Source: Chlamydiales bacterium
GTDB taxonomy: Bacteria; Chlamydiota; Chlamydiia; Chlamydiales; SM23-39
Direction of reading: 5' to 3'
Assembly: GCA_028278035.1 (NCBI GenBank)
Contig: JANQFC010000094.1
Coordinates: forward strand, 1 to 64,000
DNA: 64,000 nt
The position numbers and the translations under genes were made by a program. Shown in pieces: positions 46,768 to 55,437 of the stretch; positions within the stretch are counted from its first letter, which is position 1, and each line of letters opens with the position of its first letter. The notes beneath the pieces were generated by a model. It was given only the letters and a program-made list of their open reading frames with translations, ran no database searches and had not been told where the DNA came from.

Positions 46768-47559
46768 TTAAAATTTTATTTCGCCGGAAACAGTAATAGC
46801 TTCTTCATCAATAAGCCTTGCTTCTACATTAAATAAAAAATATTTCGCGTTTGATAAGGAACATCCTGCATAAACACCAAAATGATCCCTGTTTCTCATA
46901 TGCATAAACATGGAATTATCACTAGCAACTATTAATCCCATATTTCTTAACTTTGCTCTTGTATTAGAATATTTAACGCCTATGTAGGGGATAAAAATAT
47001 CAATTCTATGAGATAGACCCATATCTGCCTGCCAGTCTTTGTAACTAACCTTAGGTCTGCCCACTTCTTGAGGAACGCCATCTTTTGTAAGCCAAGAAAG
47101 AGATGGTTTAGTTTTTGAATATCTGCCGCCCACTCCTAATGCCGTATTGCCCCATTCAAATAAAATAGCTCTAGCTCCGATAACCCAAGAAAAACGATAA
47201 TTAGTTTCCAACTCTATTCTTCTAGAAATGCTAGATTCTTTAAATCTCCAATCTGTTTTAATTCTGGATGCTCCAAGCACAGTAAATATATCCAAACGAC
47301 TCTGCATATTCAAAGTAAAGCTGCCTGAATTAACATCCTGTTCAAAATTATCTACTTTTCCTTCTGTTCCCGTTTTCTTTTCCATTCTTCCGTCAGAAAT
47401 AAAATTTCCTTCATATCCTATTCTGAAATTTAACCAACTGGCCGGTGTGATAAAAAAACCTTCTTCAATTATTTCCGGATTCATAGGATTATTAACAGGA
47501 GCTCCATGCAAAAAACATACAGATGCAGAAAACAATAAATTCAAAAAAATTCTTTTCAT
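46768..47559 (-). CDS. Short MOMP-like outer membrane barrel, copy 1
   Basis: The 263-residue protein has a signal peptide ending near 'CFLHGA', then 'PVNNPMNPEIIEEGFFITPA' and 'SWLNFRIGYEGNFISDGRM'. These resemble the mature start of Chlamydia MOMP ('LPVGNPAEPSLM', 'ISMRVGYYGDFVFDRVL'). C-terminal 'ITVSGEIKF' is a barrel end. At about 245 mature residues it is shorter than MOMP (about 370). It is nine bases upstream of its paralogue and oriented away from thrS. Confidence 0.78.
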   Translation of the reverse strand: MKRIFLNLLFSASVCFLHGAPVNNPMNPEIIEEGFFITPASWLNFRIGYEGNFISDGRMEKKTGTEGKVDNFEQDVNSGSFTLNMQSRLDIFTVLGASRIKTDWRFKESSISRRIELETNYRFSWVIGARAILFEWGNTALGVGGRYSKTKPSLSWLTKDGVPQEVGRPKVSYKDWQADMGLSHRIDIFIPYIGVKYSNTRAKLRNMGLIVASDNSMFMHMRNRDHFGVYAGCSLSNAKYFLFNVEARLIDEEAITVSGEIKF

Positions 47560-47707
47560 ATCAAGAGCCCCAAATATAGATATTTCTTTAAACTTTACCT
47601 AAAAAACAAATCTTTTTCCATATCAAAAAAAAATTGAAAATTTTTTTTATACAAAAATTACAAAATCCTATTTTTTTTATTTTTTCTTAGGCATATTTTT
47701 ATTAAAA

Positions 47708-47713
47708 TATAAT
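47708..47713 (+). promoter_or_regulatory. Probable -10 box of the thrS operon
   Basis: A perfect TATAAT lies 31 bp upstream of the thrS ATG in the divergent gap 47560-47744. The -35 region is T-rich without a clear hexamer. The rest of the gap is A/T homopolymer-rich and shows no other feature. Confidence 0.45.
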
Positions 47714-47744
47714 CATTTAAAACAACCAAATCAAGGTGAAAACT

Positions 47745-49670
47745 ATGTTTGTCTTTGTAGACGATAAAAAAATAGAACTTGAAAAAGACATGTTGGGTGT
47801 TGATTTAGCTAGAAAATTAAACCTAACTGATCCTAGTACTGCAATAGCTATTGTTGTAAATGGCACTCCTTATGATTTGACGCATGTTTTAAAAGATGGA
47901 GATAAAATATCTTTTTTATCTTTTGAGGAAAAAGAAGGAAAAGAAATTTTTTGGCACACATCTGCCCATATATTAGCACAAGCTGTTCTAAGACTATTTC
48001 CAGAAGCAAAGCCAACTATTGGTCCTCCTATTGAAAATGGCTTTTACTATGATTTTGCTAATTTGAACATTTCAGAAGAAGACTTAAAAAAAATAGAAAA
48101 AGAAGTAAAAAAAATTATTTCAGAAAATTTAAAACCTGAAAAAATAATTTTTAAAAATAAAAATGAAGCTAAAGATCATTTTGTTAAAAACCCCTATAAA
48201 TGTGAAATAATAGACTCAGCAGAAGGAAAACATATCTCAGCTTACAAACAAGGTGAGTTTTTAGATCTTTGCAGAGGACCTCATCTATCTAATTTAGGAA
48301 AAATCAAAGCTTTTAAAGTTACAAAAACCTCTGGAGCTTACTGGAGAGGGGACGCTAAAAATGAAATGCTTACTAGAATTTACGGTATTTCTTTCCCAAC
48401 TAAACAGCAATTAGCTGATTATCTTGCTTTTTTAGAAGAAGCAAAAAAAAGAGATCATAAAGTATTAGGACAAAAACTTGAATTATTTGGTTTAAAAGAA
48501 GAAGCGCCAGGAATGCCCTTTATTTACCCCAAAGGCATGTATATTTGGGAAACACTTCTAAAGTTTTTAAGAAAAATGCTTTTTGACACCGGTTATATTG
48601 AAATTAAAACACCGACAATGCTTACAAAAGAATTATGGGAAAGATCTGGTCATTGGTTTCATTACAAAGAAAATATGTACACATCTGTTGTAGAAGATAG
48701 AGAGTTTGCAATAAAACCGATGAACTGTCCTGGATGTATGCTATATTATGCAACCAATGTTCATAGCTATAAAGAATTTCCATTAAGAATTTCTGAAATT
48801 GGAAATGTACACAGACATGAACCCTCAGGTGCCATTAACGGCCTTTTTAGAGTTAGAAGCTTTCATCAAGATGATGCTCATATTTTCATGACTCCTGATC
48901 AAATTAAAGAGGCTATACTAGAAACTTTGGATTTTGCTGATAAAATCTATATGACATTTGGTCTTTCTTATAAATTAGAACTTTCCACAAGACCGGAAAA
49001 AACTAAAACCATAGGAACTGACGAAGAATGGGACAATGCAACGAAAGGACTAAAAGATGCTTTAGATGAATGGGGCCATTCTTATAAAATTAATGAAGGT
49101 GACGGAGCTTTCTATGGTCCTAAAATTGATCTGCATATAAGAGATGCTTTAGGAAGATTTTGGCAATGCGGAACTATTCAGCTTGATATGTCTCTTCCTG
49201 AAAAATTTGATTTAACCTTTGTGGATAAGGACGGAACACACAAACGTCCTATTATGATTCATAGAGCTTTATTTGGATCGATAGAAAGGTTTTTTGGTAT
49301 TTTAATTGAACATTTTGGAGGAAATTTCCCTCTTTGGATCAGTCCAAGAGCTGTTAGAATAATACCTGTAGCAGATAGACATAATGCATATGCTTATGAA
49401 ATTCAAAAGAAAATACAAGATATAAATGTTCCTTGTGAAGTAGATGATACAAATGAATCTGTTAGCAAAAAAATAAGAAATGCTCAATTGCATAAAGTTA
49501 ATTACATGCTAACAATAGGAGACAAAGAACTTGAAAATGAAACTGTTTCTCTTAGAACCAGAGATAATAAAGTACACGGTGAAATAAAAATATCCAACTT
49601 TTTAGAAAAAGTAGCTTTGGAAAAAAATCAAAAAGATTTAATATCTCCATTTGAGGTCTCTTCTTCTTGA
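47745..49670 (+). CDS. thrS: Threonyl-tRNA synthetase
   Basis: The class II synthetase has 641 residues when started at the ATG at 47745, which has AAGGTGA just upstream; a GTG at 47736 lies within that Shine-Dalgarno. It contains an N-terminal TGS domain (1-60), an editing domain with 'FWHTSAHILAQAVLRLFP' (HxxxH), the catalytic core with zinc ligands in 'MNCPGCMLYYATNVHS', 'RSFHQDDAHIFM' and 'MIHRALFGSIERFFGILIEH', and a C-terminal anticodon-binding domain (from about 535). It is 24 bp upstream of parA, an order shared with Chlamydia. Confidence 0.97.
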   Translation: MFVFVDDKKIELEKDMLGVDLARKLNLTDPSTAIAIVVNGTPYDLTHVLKDGDKISFLSFEEKEGKEIFWHTSAHILAQAVLRLFPEAKPTIGPPIENGFYYDFANLNISEEDLKKIEKEVKKIISENLKPEKIIFKNKNEAKDHFVKNPYKCEIIDSAEGKHISAYKQGEFLDLCRGPHLSNLGKIKAFKVTKTSGAYWRGDAKNEMLTRIYGISFPTKQQLADYLAFLEEAKKRDHKVLGQKLELFGLKEEAPGMPFIYPKGMYIWETLLKFLRKMLFDTGYIEIKTPTMLTKELWERSGHWFHYKENMYTSVVEDREFAIKPMNCPGCMLYYATNVHSYKEFPLRISEIGNVHRHEPSGAINGLFRVRSFHQDDAHIFMTPDQIKEAILETLDFADKIYMTFGLSYKLELSTRPEKTKTIGTDEEWDNATKGLKDALDEWGHSYKINEGDGAFYGPKIDLHIRDALGRFWQCGTIQLDMSLPEKFDLTFVDKDGTHKRPIMIHRALFGSIERFFGILIEHFGGNFPLWISPRAVRIIPVADRHNAYAYEIQKKIQDINVPCEVDDTNESVSKKIRNAQLHKVNYMLTIGDKELENETVSLRTRDNKVHGEIKISNFLEKVALEKNQKDLISPFEVSSS

Positions 49671-49682
49671 TACCCTCAAAAA

Positions 49683-49687
49683 AGGAG
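49683..49687 (+). promoter_or_regulatory. Shine-Dalgarno that supports the TTG start of parA
   Basis: AGGAG stands seven bases before TTG at 49695. No ATG is in a suitable place, and the conserved protein begins at this TTG (MNIIAITSFKGG). Confidence 0.65.
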
Positions 49688-49694
49688 ATAAAAG

Positions 49695-50462
49695 TTGAAT
49701 ATTATTGCTATTACAAGTTTTAAAGGTGGGACAGCCAAAACATCTACATGCCTTCATATAGGGGCAGCATTAGCCGAGTTTCATAAAAAGAAAGTTTTGT
49801 TAATTGATTTTGATGCCCAGGCTAATTTAACAACAGGCCTTGGTTTTGATCCAGATGAACAAGACAGCATGGCTCCCGTTTTACAAGGTGAAAAAAAAGT
49901 AAAAGAAGTAATCTTAAAAACTAATATTAAAAATCTTCACTTAATTCCTGCAGATGCATGGTTAGAAAGAGTGGAGGTAACAGGAGCTTTAGCCGGAGAT
50001 AGATATTCACATGAAAGGTTAAAGCAAATATTAAAACCTTTAGATTATGATTTTATTTTTATTGATACACCGCCATCAATATGCTGGCTTACAGAATCTG
50101 CATTAATAGCTGCCAATAAATCTTTAATTTGCGCAACACCTGAATTTTATAGCGTTAAAGGTTTGCAGCGTTTAGCTGTTTTTATTAATAACATTTCAGA
50201 AAGACACTCTTTATCAGTATCAGGAATATCATTATCTTTTTGGCATCCTAGGGGAAAAAGCAATAACGATTTTCAAAATGTAATAGCAAATGCTTTTCCG
50301 GGAAAATTATTGAAGTCTAAAATTAGAAGAGACATAGCTATTTCAGAAGCTACAATATATGGAAAACCTGTTTTCAAAACAGCTCCTAAAAGTAGAGCTT
50401 CCGAAGATTATAAAGCGCTAACAAAAGAATTATTACATAAATGTAAAACCGCTTTACATTAA
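49695..50462 (+). CDS. parA: ParA/MinD-type ATPase (chlamydial CT582-like)
   Basis: The 255-residue P-loop ATPase starts with TTG. The deviant Walker A motif KGGTAKTS (residues 10-17) with the signature lysine, 'LLIDFDAQANLTTGLGF' and Walker B 'YDFIFIDTPPSICWLTESA' are intact. It belongs to the group of chlamydial chromosomal ParA proteins that sit between thrS and a pGP6-D homologue; the chlamydial plasmid carries related genes (pGP5-D/pGP6-D). A role in chromosome or plasmid partitioning is likely. The last codons and stop lie in a dispersed palindrome. No ParB-like gene is in the window. Confidence 0.92.
   Translation: MNIIAITSFKGGTAKTSTCLHIGAALAEFHKKKVLLIDFDAQANLTTGLGFDPDEQDSMAPVLQGEKKVKEVILKTNIKNLHLIPADAWLERVEVTGALAGDRYSHERLKQILKPLDYDFIFIDTPPSICWLTESALIAANKSLICATPEFYSVKGLQRLAVFINNISERHSLSVSGISLSFWHPRGKSNNDFQNVIANAFPGKLLKSKIRRDIAISEATIYGKPVFKTAPKSRASEDYKALTKELLHKCKTALH
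50441..50459. repeat. Dispersed palindrome ATGTAAA-ACCGC-TTTACAT, copy 4
   Basis: It overlaps the last codons of parA (C-K-T-A-L-H), directly before the Shine-Dalgarno of the pGP6-D homologue. Outer arms of seven bases are perfect. Being in the end of a partition gene, it is a tempting candidate for a partition-related site. Confidence 0.7.
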
Positions 50463-50477
50463 GGAGCATAAATTACA

Positions 50478-51215
50478 ATGGTTAAGTTTCAAGATCTTTT
50501 AAGCTTAAGGCTTAAAACAAGTAAAAAAGAAAAAATGACAGCATTAGCAAAAAGAGCGAACAAAGGAAGTCTTTCTAGTTTTTCCGGTGTATTCAAAGTA
50601 TCTTCTTTAAATGATCATGAAAAAGAAAATCTATCCAATATTTTAAATAGTTATAAAGAAAATAAAGCTGATGTAAAAAATGATCTTCAAGAGCTAATTA
50701 CAATAACAGCAGAAGTAAAGGCAATTACAAATCAAGCAGTAATGCTTCATGGTGAAAGAGTAAAAAAAGCACAAAATATTTTGAAAAACTACAAAGAAGG
50801 AGCTTTTACAGCGTGGCTTTTTTCAACTTATGGAAATAGACAAACACCTTATAACTTTTTACAATATTATGAATTTTATACCTCCATGCCTCCGGCATTA
50901 CAGCCTAGTATCGATAAAATGCCAAGACAAGCTATTTATACACTAGCTAGCAGAGAAGGTAAAATTAGTAAAAAACAAGAAATAGTTAAAAATTATAAGG
51001 GTGAAGCAAAACAAGAACTTTTATCTGTGATTAGAAAATTATTCCCCTTAAAAATGGATGATAAAAGACAGCAAAATATTGCCAATCAAACAATATCTTC
51101 TTTAAAAAAATTAAAAAGTTTGTTTTCTCATCCTTTATTTATGCCCGATGAAGAACAAAAAGAAACAATAGAAAGATTAATTAAAAATATAAAAAAACAT
51201 TTAGCACAAAAATAG
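50478..51215 (+). CDS. pGP6-D-like protein (chlamydial plasmid protein homologue, CT583-like)
   Basis: The 245-residue basic protein is in the position of the chromosomal pGP6-D homologue of Chlamydia (thrS, parA, gp6D). Segments such as 'GAFTAWLFSTYGNRQTPYNF' and 'QYYEFYTSMPPALQPSIDKM' fit this family, which is linked to DNA or RNA binding and plasmid maintenance; its exact role is not settled. It follows parA by 15 bp with AAGGAG upstream. The end abuts the convergent dapA stop. Confidence 0.87.
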   Translation: MVKFQDLLSLRLKTSKKEKMTALAKRANKGSLSSFSGVFKVSSLNDHEKENLSNILNSYKENKADVKNDLQELITITAEVKAITNQAVMLHGERVKKAQNILKNYKEGAFTAWLFSTYGNRQTPYNFLQYYEFYTSMPPALQPSIDKMPRQAIYTLASREGKISKKQEIVKNYKGEAKQELLSVIRKLFPLKMDDKRQQNIANQTISSLKKLKSLFSHPLFMPDEEQKETIERLIKNIKKHLAQK

Positions 51216-52085
51216 TTACATTAAAGACTGTTGAATTTCTGTTTTTGTTATATTGGTGGGCTCTATTAAGGGCAGTCTCATTCTTGCTAAGCATTTATCC
51301 TGAAGGCTCATTGCATATTTAATACATTGCGGATTTGTTTCCAGTAATAAAGAATTAGACAGTCTTTCGCTCCCTTGTAATATAGATTGGGCTGCAGCAA
51401 AATCCCCGCTCAAACACAAGTCATTCATTTTCTTCCACTTACTTGGTATTATATTAGCTATAACCGATATAACCCCTTTTCCGCCTGATTTAATAATTTC
51501 CAAGGTTAAATTATCATCTCCCGACAAAATATCAAATCTTGTCTTAGATATTAGTTCTTTTGCATAATCTAAACAGCCGCTAGCATCTTTTACAGCTACA
51601 ATCTGTTTAATTTTTTCCATTTTTTTAAAAGCTTCTAAAGATAATTTGATCCCTGTTCTGCCGGGATGGTGATATAAGATTATTGGCAGATCTGCTTTTG
51701 CTATTTCTTCAAAATGTTGAATGCATCCTGTTTCTGTTGGTTTGTTATAATATGGCAGAACGACTAAACAGCCATCAACGCCAATATCTTTTGCTTGTTG
51801 AGTAAGTTTTTTTGAATGCAAAGTACTATAAGTACCTGTTCCTGCAATAATAGGAATTTTTCCTTCAGCTGTTTTTACACCTGTTTCAAAAATTTTTAAT
51901 TTTTCCAGATCTGTTAAAGTAGGGGATTCTCCTGTGGTTCCACATAATACAATACCATCTGTATTTTCTTTTATATGCCACAAAATAAGCTTTTCTAATG
52001 CCACCAGGTCTAAAGAACCATCTTTTTTAAAAGGTGTGATTAAAGCGACGATAGAACCTTTAAATGAAATATTATTCATATTCAA
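51216..52085 (-). CDS. dapA: 4-hydroxy-tetrahydrodipicolinate synthase
   Basis: This 289-residue aldolase condenses pyruvate with aspartate semialdehyde for diaminopimelate/lysine synthesis. The Schiff-base lysine is Lys166 in 'IVAVKDASG', with Tyr138 and Arg143 in 'LYHHPGRTG', and 'LCGTTGESPTL' (about 48-58) and 'PYYNKPT' are typical. It supports synthesis of peptidoglycan meso-DAP together with murI. Start and stop of the upstream methyltransferase gene overlap by 14 bases. The rest of the DAP pathway is not in the window. Confidence 0.95.
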   Translation of the reverse strand: MNMNNISFKGSIVALITPFKKDGSLDLVALEKLILWHIKENTDGIVLCGTTGESPTLTDLEKLKIFETGVKTAEGKIPIIAGTGTYSTLHSKKLTQQAKDIGVDGCLVVLPYYNKPTETGCIQHFEEIAKADLPIILYHHPGRTGIKLSLEAFKKMEKIKQIVAVKDASGCLDYAKELISKTRFDILSGDDNLTLEIIKSGGKGVISVIANIIPSKWKKMNDLCLSGDFAAAQSILQGSERLSNSLLLETNPQCIKYAMSLQDKCLARMRLPLIEPTNITKTEIQQSLM

Positions 52086-53025
52086 AAATGTCTCCCCATT
52101 TAATTTTTCTCGCTATTTTATATTTATTAGTTTCTTTTTTAGTAACATTTTCTTTTTGAACTTTTCCTTTTTTACATAAAGTAAGCTCAAAATTACCCTT
52201 TGTTTTTATTGGATGGCGAAGAGTTCGAGAAATATATTTTTTTGAAGGCTTTTTTGAAATTATTAGATATGAATATTTTTCATCTTCATATCCAAGCTTC
52301 GAATCTTTTATATACTTATGATATTTAGATCTTTTGAGTCTAAGAGAAAAATGACACCAGTCATTTTTAGTCATTGGACATTTTAATAAATTTGGACAAG
52401 GAGCAATAATATTTAGTTTCTTTTTAAGTATTAAATTCCGAATGAACAATATTTTATCGAATCCATATGTAGTCCCGGGTTCAATAAAAACAATAACTTT
52501 AGAATTTTTACTTTTTTGCCATTTATTAATCACAGCTTCAATATCTTTTTTTGTAAGCTCATTTGTTACATAAGACATTAATGTTAAATCATAATTAAAA
52601 TCTATGGAGGGATTAATCCTATTTCTTTTCCATGTAATCAGTTCTTTTTTAGAATGATCTTTAATTAAACTTTTACCTAAAAAAATAAAATCACCATCTT
52701 TTTCAATATATGTAACTTTATTTAACTTTTTAAATAAATGAATCAGGGCAAAAAAAGAAGAAGCAGGACCTGCGCCTAAATCTAATACTTTTTTTATATC
52801 AAGCTCTGTCAGATTTTTGATTTCAGACACAACTCTATGTATTACAGAGGACGTAGCAGGAAGACGAGCTACTATATAAGCTAACTTTTCCTCTTTTGTT
52901 AAATCAAACTTTCTTTTTTTTCTATATTTTTTTGATAAAGTTAAACTGGCTGTTTTTAATTTTCTTAAACTTTTATTTTTTAGCTCTTTTTCAATTCTAG
53001 TAAAAAGAGTTTTAGTTATGTCCAT
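52072..53025 (-). CDS. Rsm22-family methyltransferase-like protein
   Basis: The 317-residue protein has a SAM-binding motif 'VLDLGAGPASSFFALIHL' (about 80-97). It also carries the cysteine-rich signature of Rsm22 proteins: 'APCPNLLKCPMTKNDWCHF', then 'SLRLKRSKYHKYIK' and 'YEDEKYSYLIISK', corresponding to 'CPH...CP....WCHF.qR..R' and 'yEDEKfsYli'. Mitochondrial Rsm22/METTL17 proteins bind an Fe-S cluster and help small-subunit ribosome assembly; bacterial members are less well studied. Cys and His ligands appear intact. It overlaps the HlyD-like and dapA genes, so it is part of a tightly packed operon. Confidence 0.85.
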   Translation of the reverse strand: MDITKTLFTRIEKELKNKSLRKLKTASLTLSKKYRKKRKFDLTKEEKLAYIVARLPATSSVIHRVVSEIKNLTELDIKKVLDLGAGPASSFFALIHLFKKLNKVTYIEKDGDFIFLGKSLIKDHSKKELITWKRNRINPSIDFNYDLTLMSYVTNELTKKDIEAVINKWQKSKNSKVIVFIEPGTTYGFDKILFIRNLILKKKLNIIAPCPNLLKCPMTKNDWCHFSLRLKRSKYHKYIKDSKLGYEDEKYSYLIISKKPSKKYISRTLRHPIKTKGNFELTLCKKGKVQKENVTKKETNKYKIARKIKWGDIFEYE

Positions 53026-53872
53026 TTTTTCTTTTTAGTTTAACTTTCATTCCATCTAATAAAGAAATAGAATTTTCTAAATTTGATGTCTTATTTTGAT
53101 TAATTTTTAATTTAATAGGAATATAAGCTTCTTGATTTTTACTTCTTTCTATGTAATTTCCTATTTCAAAAATTTCAGCATCAAATATTTTGCTTGAATA
53201 AGATGCTATTTTGGCCTGCATTATGTCATTAATTTGGAAATTTTGTAGTTCTTCCGGTTTTATTTTAGCCTCAATCCATAATTTGTCTGGCATTGATATA
53301 TTAAATAAGTCATTTTGATTTTTTACATATTGAGAAGGTTCTACAAATAATTTTGTTATTTTGCCGTCAAAAGGAGCTAATATTGTAAATTCTTCTATTT
53401 GTTTATTTAAACACTGTATTTCTTTTTGTAAAGTATCCAAAATAGAATCTTGAATACGAAACTCAAGTTGTTTTTCTTCTAAAAATTTTAATTTTAAATG
53501 TATTTCATCTGTATTTAAATTATTTTTTTTCACTAAAACATAATCTTCTAAAGCTTTATTTTCTTTAAATTTAAATAAGTCAACTTTTACTTTCTGCTGT
53601 TTTATTTTTGCTAAAAGATGTTCTTTTTGAGCTTTTAACAAATCTGATTTTAACCGAATAATAGGCTGGTCTTTTTTTACAAACTCGCCTTCTTTTACAA
53701 AGACATTAACAATTTTCGTTTCATTTTGAGCATAAAAATCCATATTATAAGTTTTTATATGTCCAAAATATTTATTTTTAGTTGCTTGTTTTATGTAAAA
53801 AAATCTACCGACAACAACGACTGTAATAGCCAAAAAAATTGTTAAATATTTAAAAAAATCTTCTTTTTTCAT
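53012..53872 (-). CDS. HlyD/AcrA-like membrane fusion (adaptor) protein
   Basis: The 286-residue protein has an N-terminal membrane helix (about 9-25), a split lipoyl domain ('KIVNVFVKEGEFVKKDQPII' near 52-72 and 'TILAPFDGKITKLFVEPSQY' near 168-188), a central coiled coil (about 75-160), and a beta-barrel region ('WIEAKIKPEELQNFQI'). Such adaptors connect an inner membrane transporter to the outer membrane. No ABC exporter or TolC gene is adjacent; the nearest transporter is the MFS protein two genes upstream. It overlaps both neighbours. Confidence 0.85.
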   Translation of the reverse strand: MKKEDFFKYLTIFLAITVVVVGRFFYIKQATKNKYFGHIKTYNMDFYAQNETKIVNVFVKEGEFVKKDQPIIRLKSDLLKAQKEHLLAKIKQQKVKVDLFKFKENKALEDYVLVKKNNLNTDEIHLKLKFLEEKQLEFRIQDSILDTLQKEIQCLNKQIEEFTILAPFDGKITKLFVEPSQYVKNQNDLFNISMPDKLWIEAKIKPEELQNFQINDIMQAKIASYSSKIFDAEIFEIGNYIERSKNQEAYIPIKLKINQNKTSNLENSISLLDGMKVKLKRKNGHN

Positions 53873-54144
53873 TTTTTTTCATTTTTTAAATCTTTATAGG
53901 CTTTAGATAATTTTTTTTGTATTTCCATTAAAGCATCATAGCTAGTTTTTGCTTCATTCATATCAAGTTTAATGTCACTAAACTTTTCCTTTAGCTTTTT
54001 ACTGACATCTTCATCTATCTGTTTTCCATCTAAAAATTTAGATAAAACAGATCTTAAGGGTTTTTTTTCTGATACAGAAGATTCTTTTTTATTTAATAAA
54101 TCAGAAAGAATCTCTTTTTCTTCTAATGATAGTTCTGAGTTCAC
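53869..54144 (-). CDS. Small charged helical protein of unknown function
   Basis: The 91-residue protein starts with GTG at 54144, five bases after AAGGAG. It consists of acidic and basic helices with coiled-coil character ('LKEKFSDIKLDMNEAKTSYD') and no membrane segment. It sits between an MFS transporter gene (12 bp) and an HlyD-like adaptor gene (4-base overlap), so it may regulate or assist that pair. I do not recognise it. Confidence 0.65.
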   Translation of the reverse strand: MNSELSLEEKEILSDLLNKKESSVSEKKPLRSVLSKFLDGKQIDEDVSKKLKEKFSDIKLDMNEAKTSYDALMEIQKKLSKAYKDLKNEKK

Positions 54145-54156
54145 ATTAACTCCTTA

Positions 54157-55389
54157 TTATTTATAAATTTTTGCTTTTAAATATATCAAACCTGCAATTA
54201 AACTTGCAAAGGCTGCTATAAAAAAAGGCAAATAAATATGAAACTGATCAGACAGACCTCCGATAATCGGAGATACTGCCATAGCAAGAGACTGCATCGA
54301 CTGACTCATTCCTAAAATCTTCCCTTGCATGTTTTGAGGTGCTTTATTTGAAATAACTGTAGTACACAAAGGCCAAGCTATTCCTCCTATGGTAACACAC
54401 GCTCCCAATAAAATTATAACTCCCGACAATTCTTTGGGTAATGCAACTAAACCGCAAAGAACAGTAAAGCTTATTAAAGCTACTTCTAATATTTTTTTAG
54501 AAGAAAATGTTTTGGTTAATACTTTAGTAATCAAACCGGATCCTATAGCCCAGCAAATTCCCATAAAAGCAGCCAAATCACCTATTTGAGAGTTTGTAAA
54601 AGAGAATCTTTTAATAACTAAAACCGGAGAAAACTGAAACAAAATGGTCCAACCGAAAACAAATAAAAAATAAATTACATATATCGTTTTAATTTTTGGT
54701 GTATGTAAAGCTTTTTGAATATTGTGTATGCCTTCTAAAAAATCAAACTCTACATTTTTTTTAATATTAGAAGTTTCTATAAATAAAAATATTATAAACA
54801 AAAGATTCACAAAAGATATAAAAGCAGCTATCCATAAAGGAAAAGCCGGGGAAAATAATTCTGATACCTTGGGATCTGAAAATTTACCCCCCAAAAAAGC
54901 TCCAACAATAAAAGAAAAACCAGCAAGAATTGAAACAAATCCAAAATTTCTAGCTTTTGTTTTTTCATTTTTACTCAAATCGGAAATAGTAGCTAAACAT
55001 ACAGATAAATTTCCAGAAAACAGACCAGTAATAACTCTTCCTAAAAACAATAAAACTAATTTATGTTCCTTAATGCTCCATCCTGTTAATAAATACCCCA
55101 AAAAAGTAAGAAAAATCGATAAGATTAAAGCTTTTTTTCTACCGGACTTATCCGCAAATTCACCCAAAATAGGAGCTCCAAAAAATTGGGCTAATGGAAA
55201 GGCTGCTAAAAATAATCCTAAAATCGCAGTTCTCGTAGAAAAAGCTACTTCTTTTGCAAAAATCACATTATTAGCATCTAAAAATAAAGGAGCAAAAATT
55301 GGAAAAACAATAGACCAACCTAAGTTATCAACAAAAAACGTAAATAAAATAGAAAAAAAGGAAATTCTTCTTTTAGAAGCTGTTTTCAT
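54157..55389 (-). CDS. MFS transporter (TetA/drug efflux-like, 12 TM)
   Basis: The 410-residue protein has about twelve membrane helices. The loop 2-3 motif 'GEFADKSGRKKALILSIFLT' (about 78-97) matches the MFS signature G...D..GRk, and motif C-like 'GFVSILAGFSFIVGAFLGG' is present near helix 5, as in proton-drug antiporters. It could export drugs or metabolites. The HlyD-like gene downstream suggests a tripartite MFS efflux system, but EmrB-type partners usually have 14 helices. AGGA lies upstream of the ATG. Confidence 0.87.
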   Translation of the reverse strand: MKTASKRRISFFSILFTFFVDNLGWSIVFPIFAPLFLDANNVIFAKEVAFSTRTAILGLFLAAFPLAQFFGAPILGEFADKSGRKKALILSIFLTFLGYLLTGWSIKEHKLVLLFLGRVITGLFSGNLSVCLATISDLSKNEKTKARNFGFVSILAGFSFIVGAFLGGKFSDPKVSELFSPAFPLWIAAFISFVNLLFIIFLFIETSNIKKNVEFDFLEGIHNIQKALHTPKIKTIYVIYFLFVFGWTILFQFSPVLVIKRFSFTNSQIGDLAAFMGICWAIGSGLITKVLTKTFSSKKILEVALISFTVLCGLVALPKELSGVIILLGACVTIGGIAWPLCTTVISNKAPQNMQGKILGMSQSMQSLAMAVSPIIGGLSDQFHIYLPFFIAAFASLIAGLIYLKAKIYK

Positions 55390-55437
55390 ATTAATCCTAG
55401 AATGTTATTTATATTAAAATCACTTTTCAATATCTTT

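Noticed and set aside
54722-55417. 231-residue plus-strand ORF
   Set aside because: It lies wholly opposite the MFS gene and is Lys/Asn/Pro-rich without domains; a shadow of AT-rich coding sequence.
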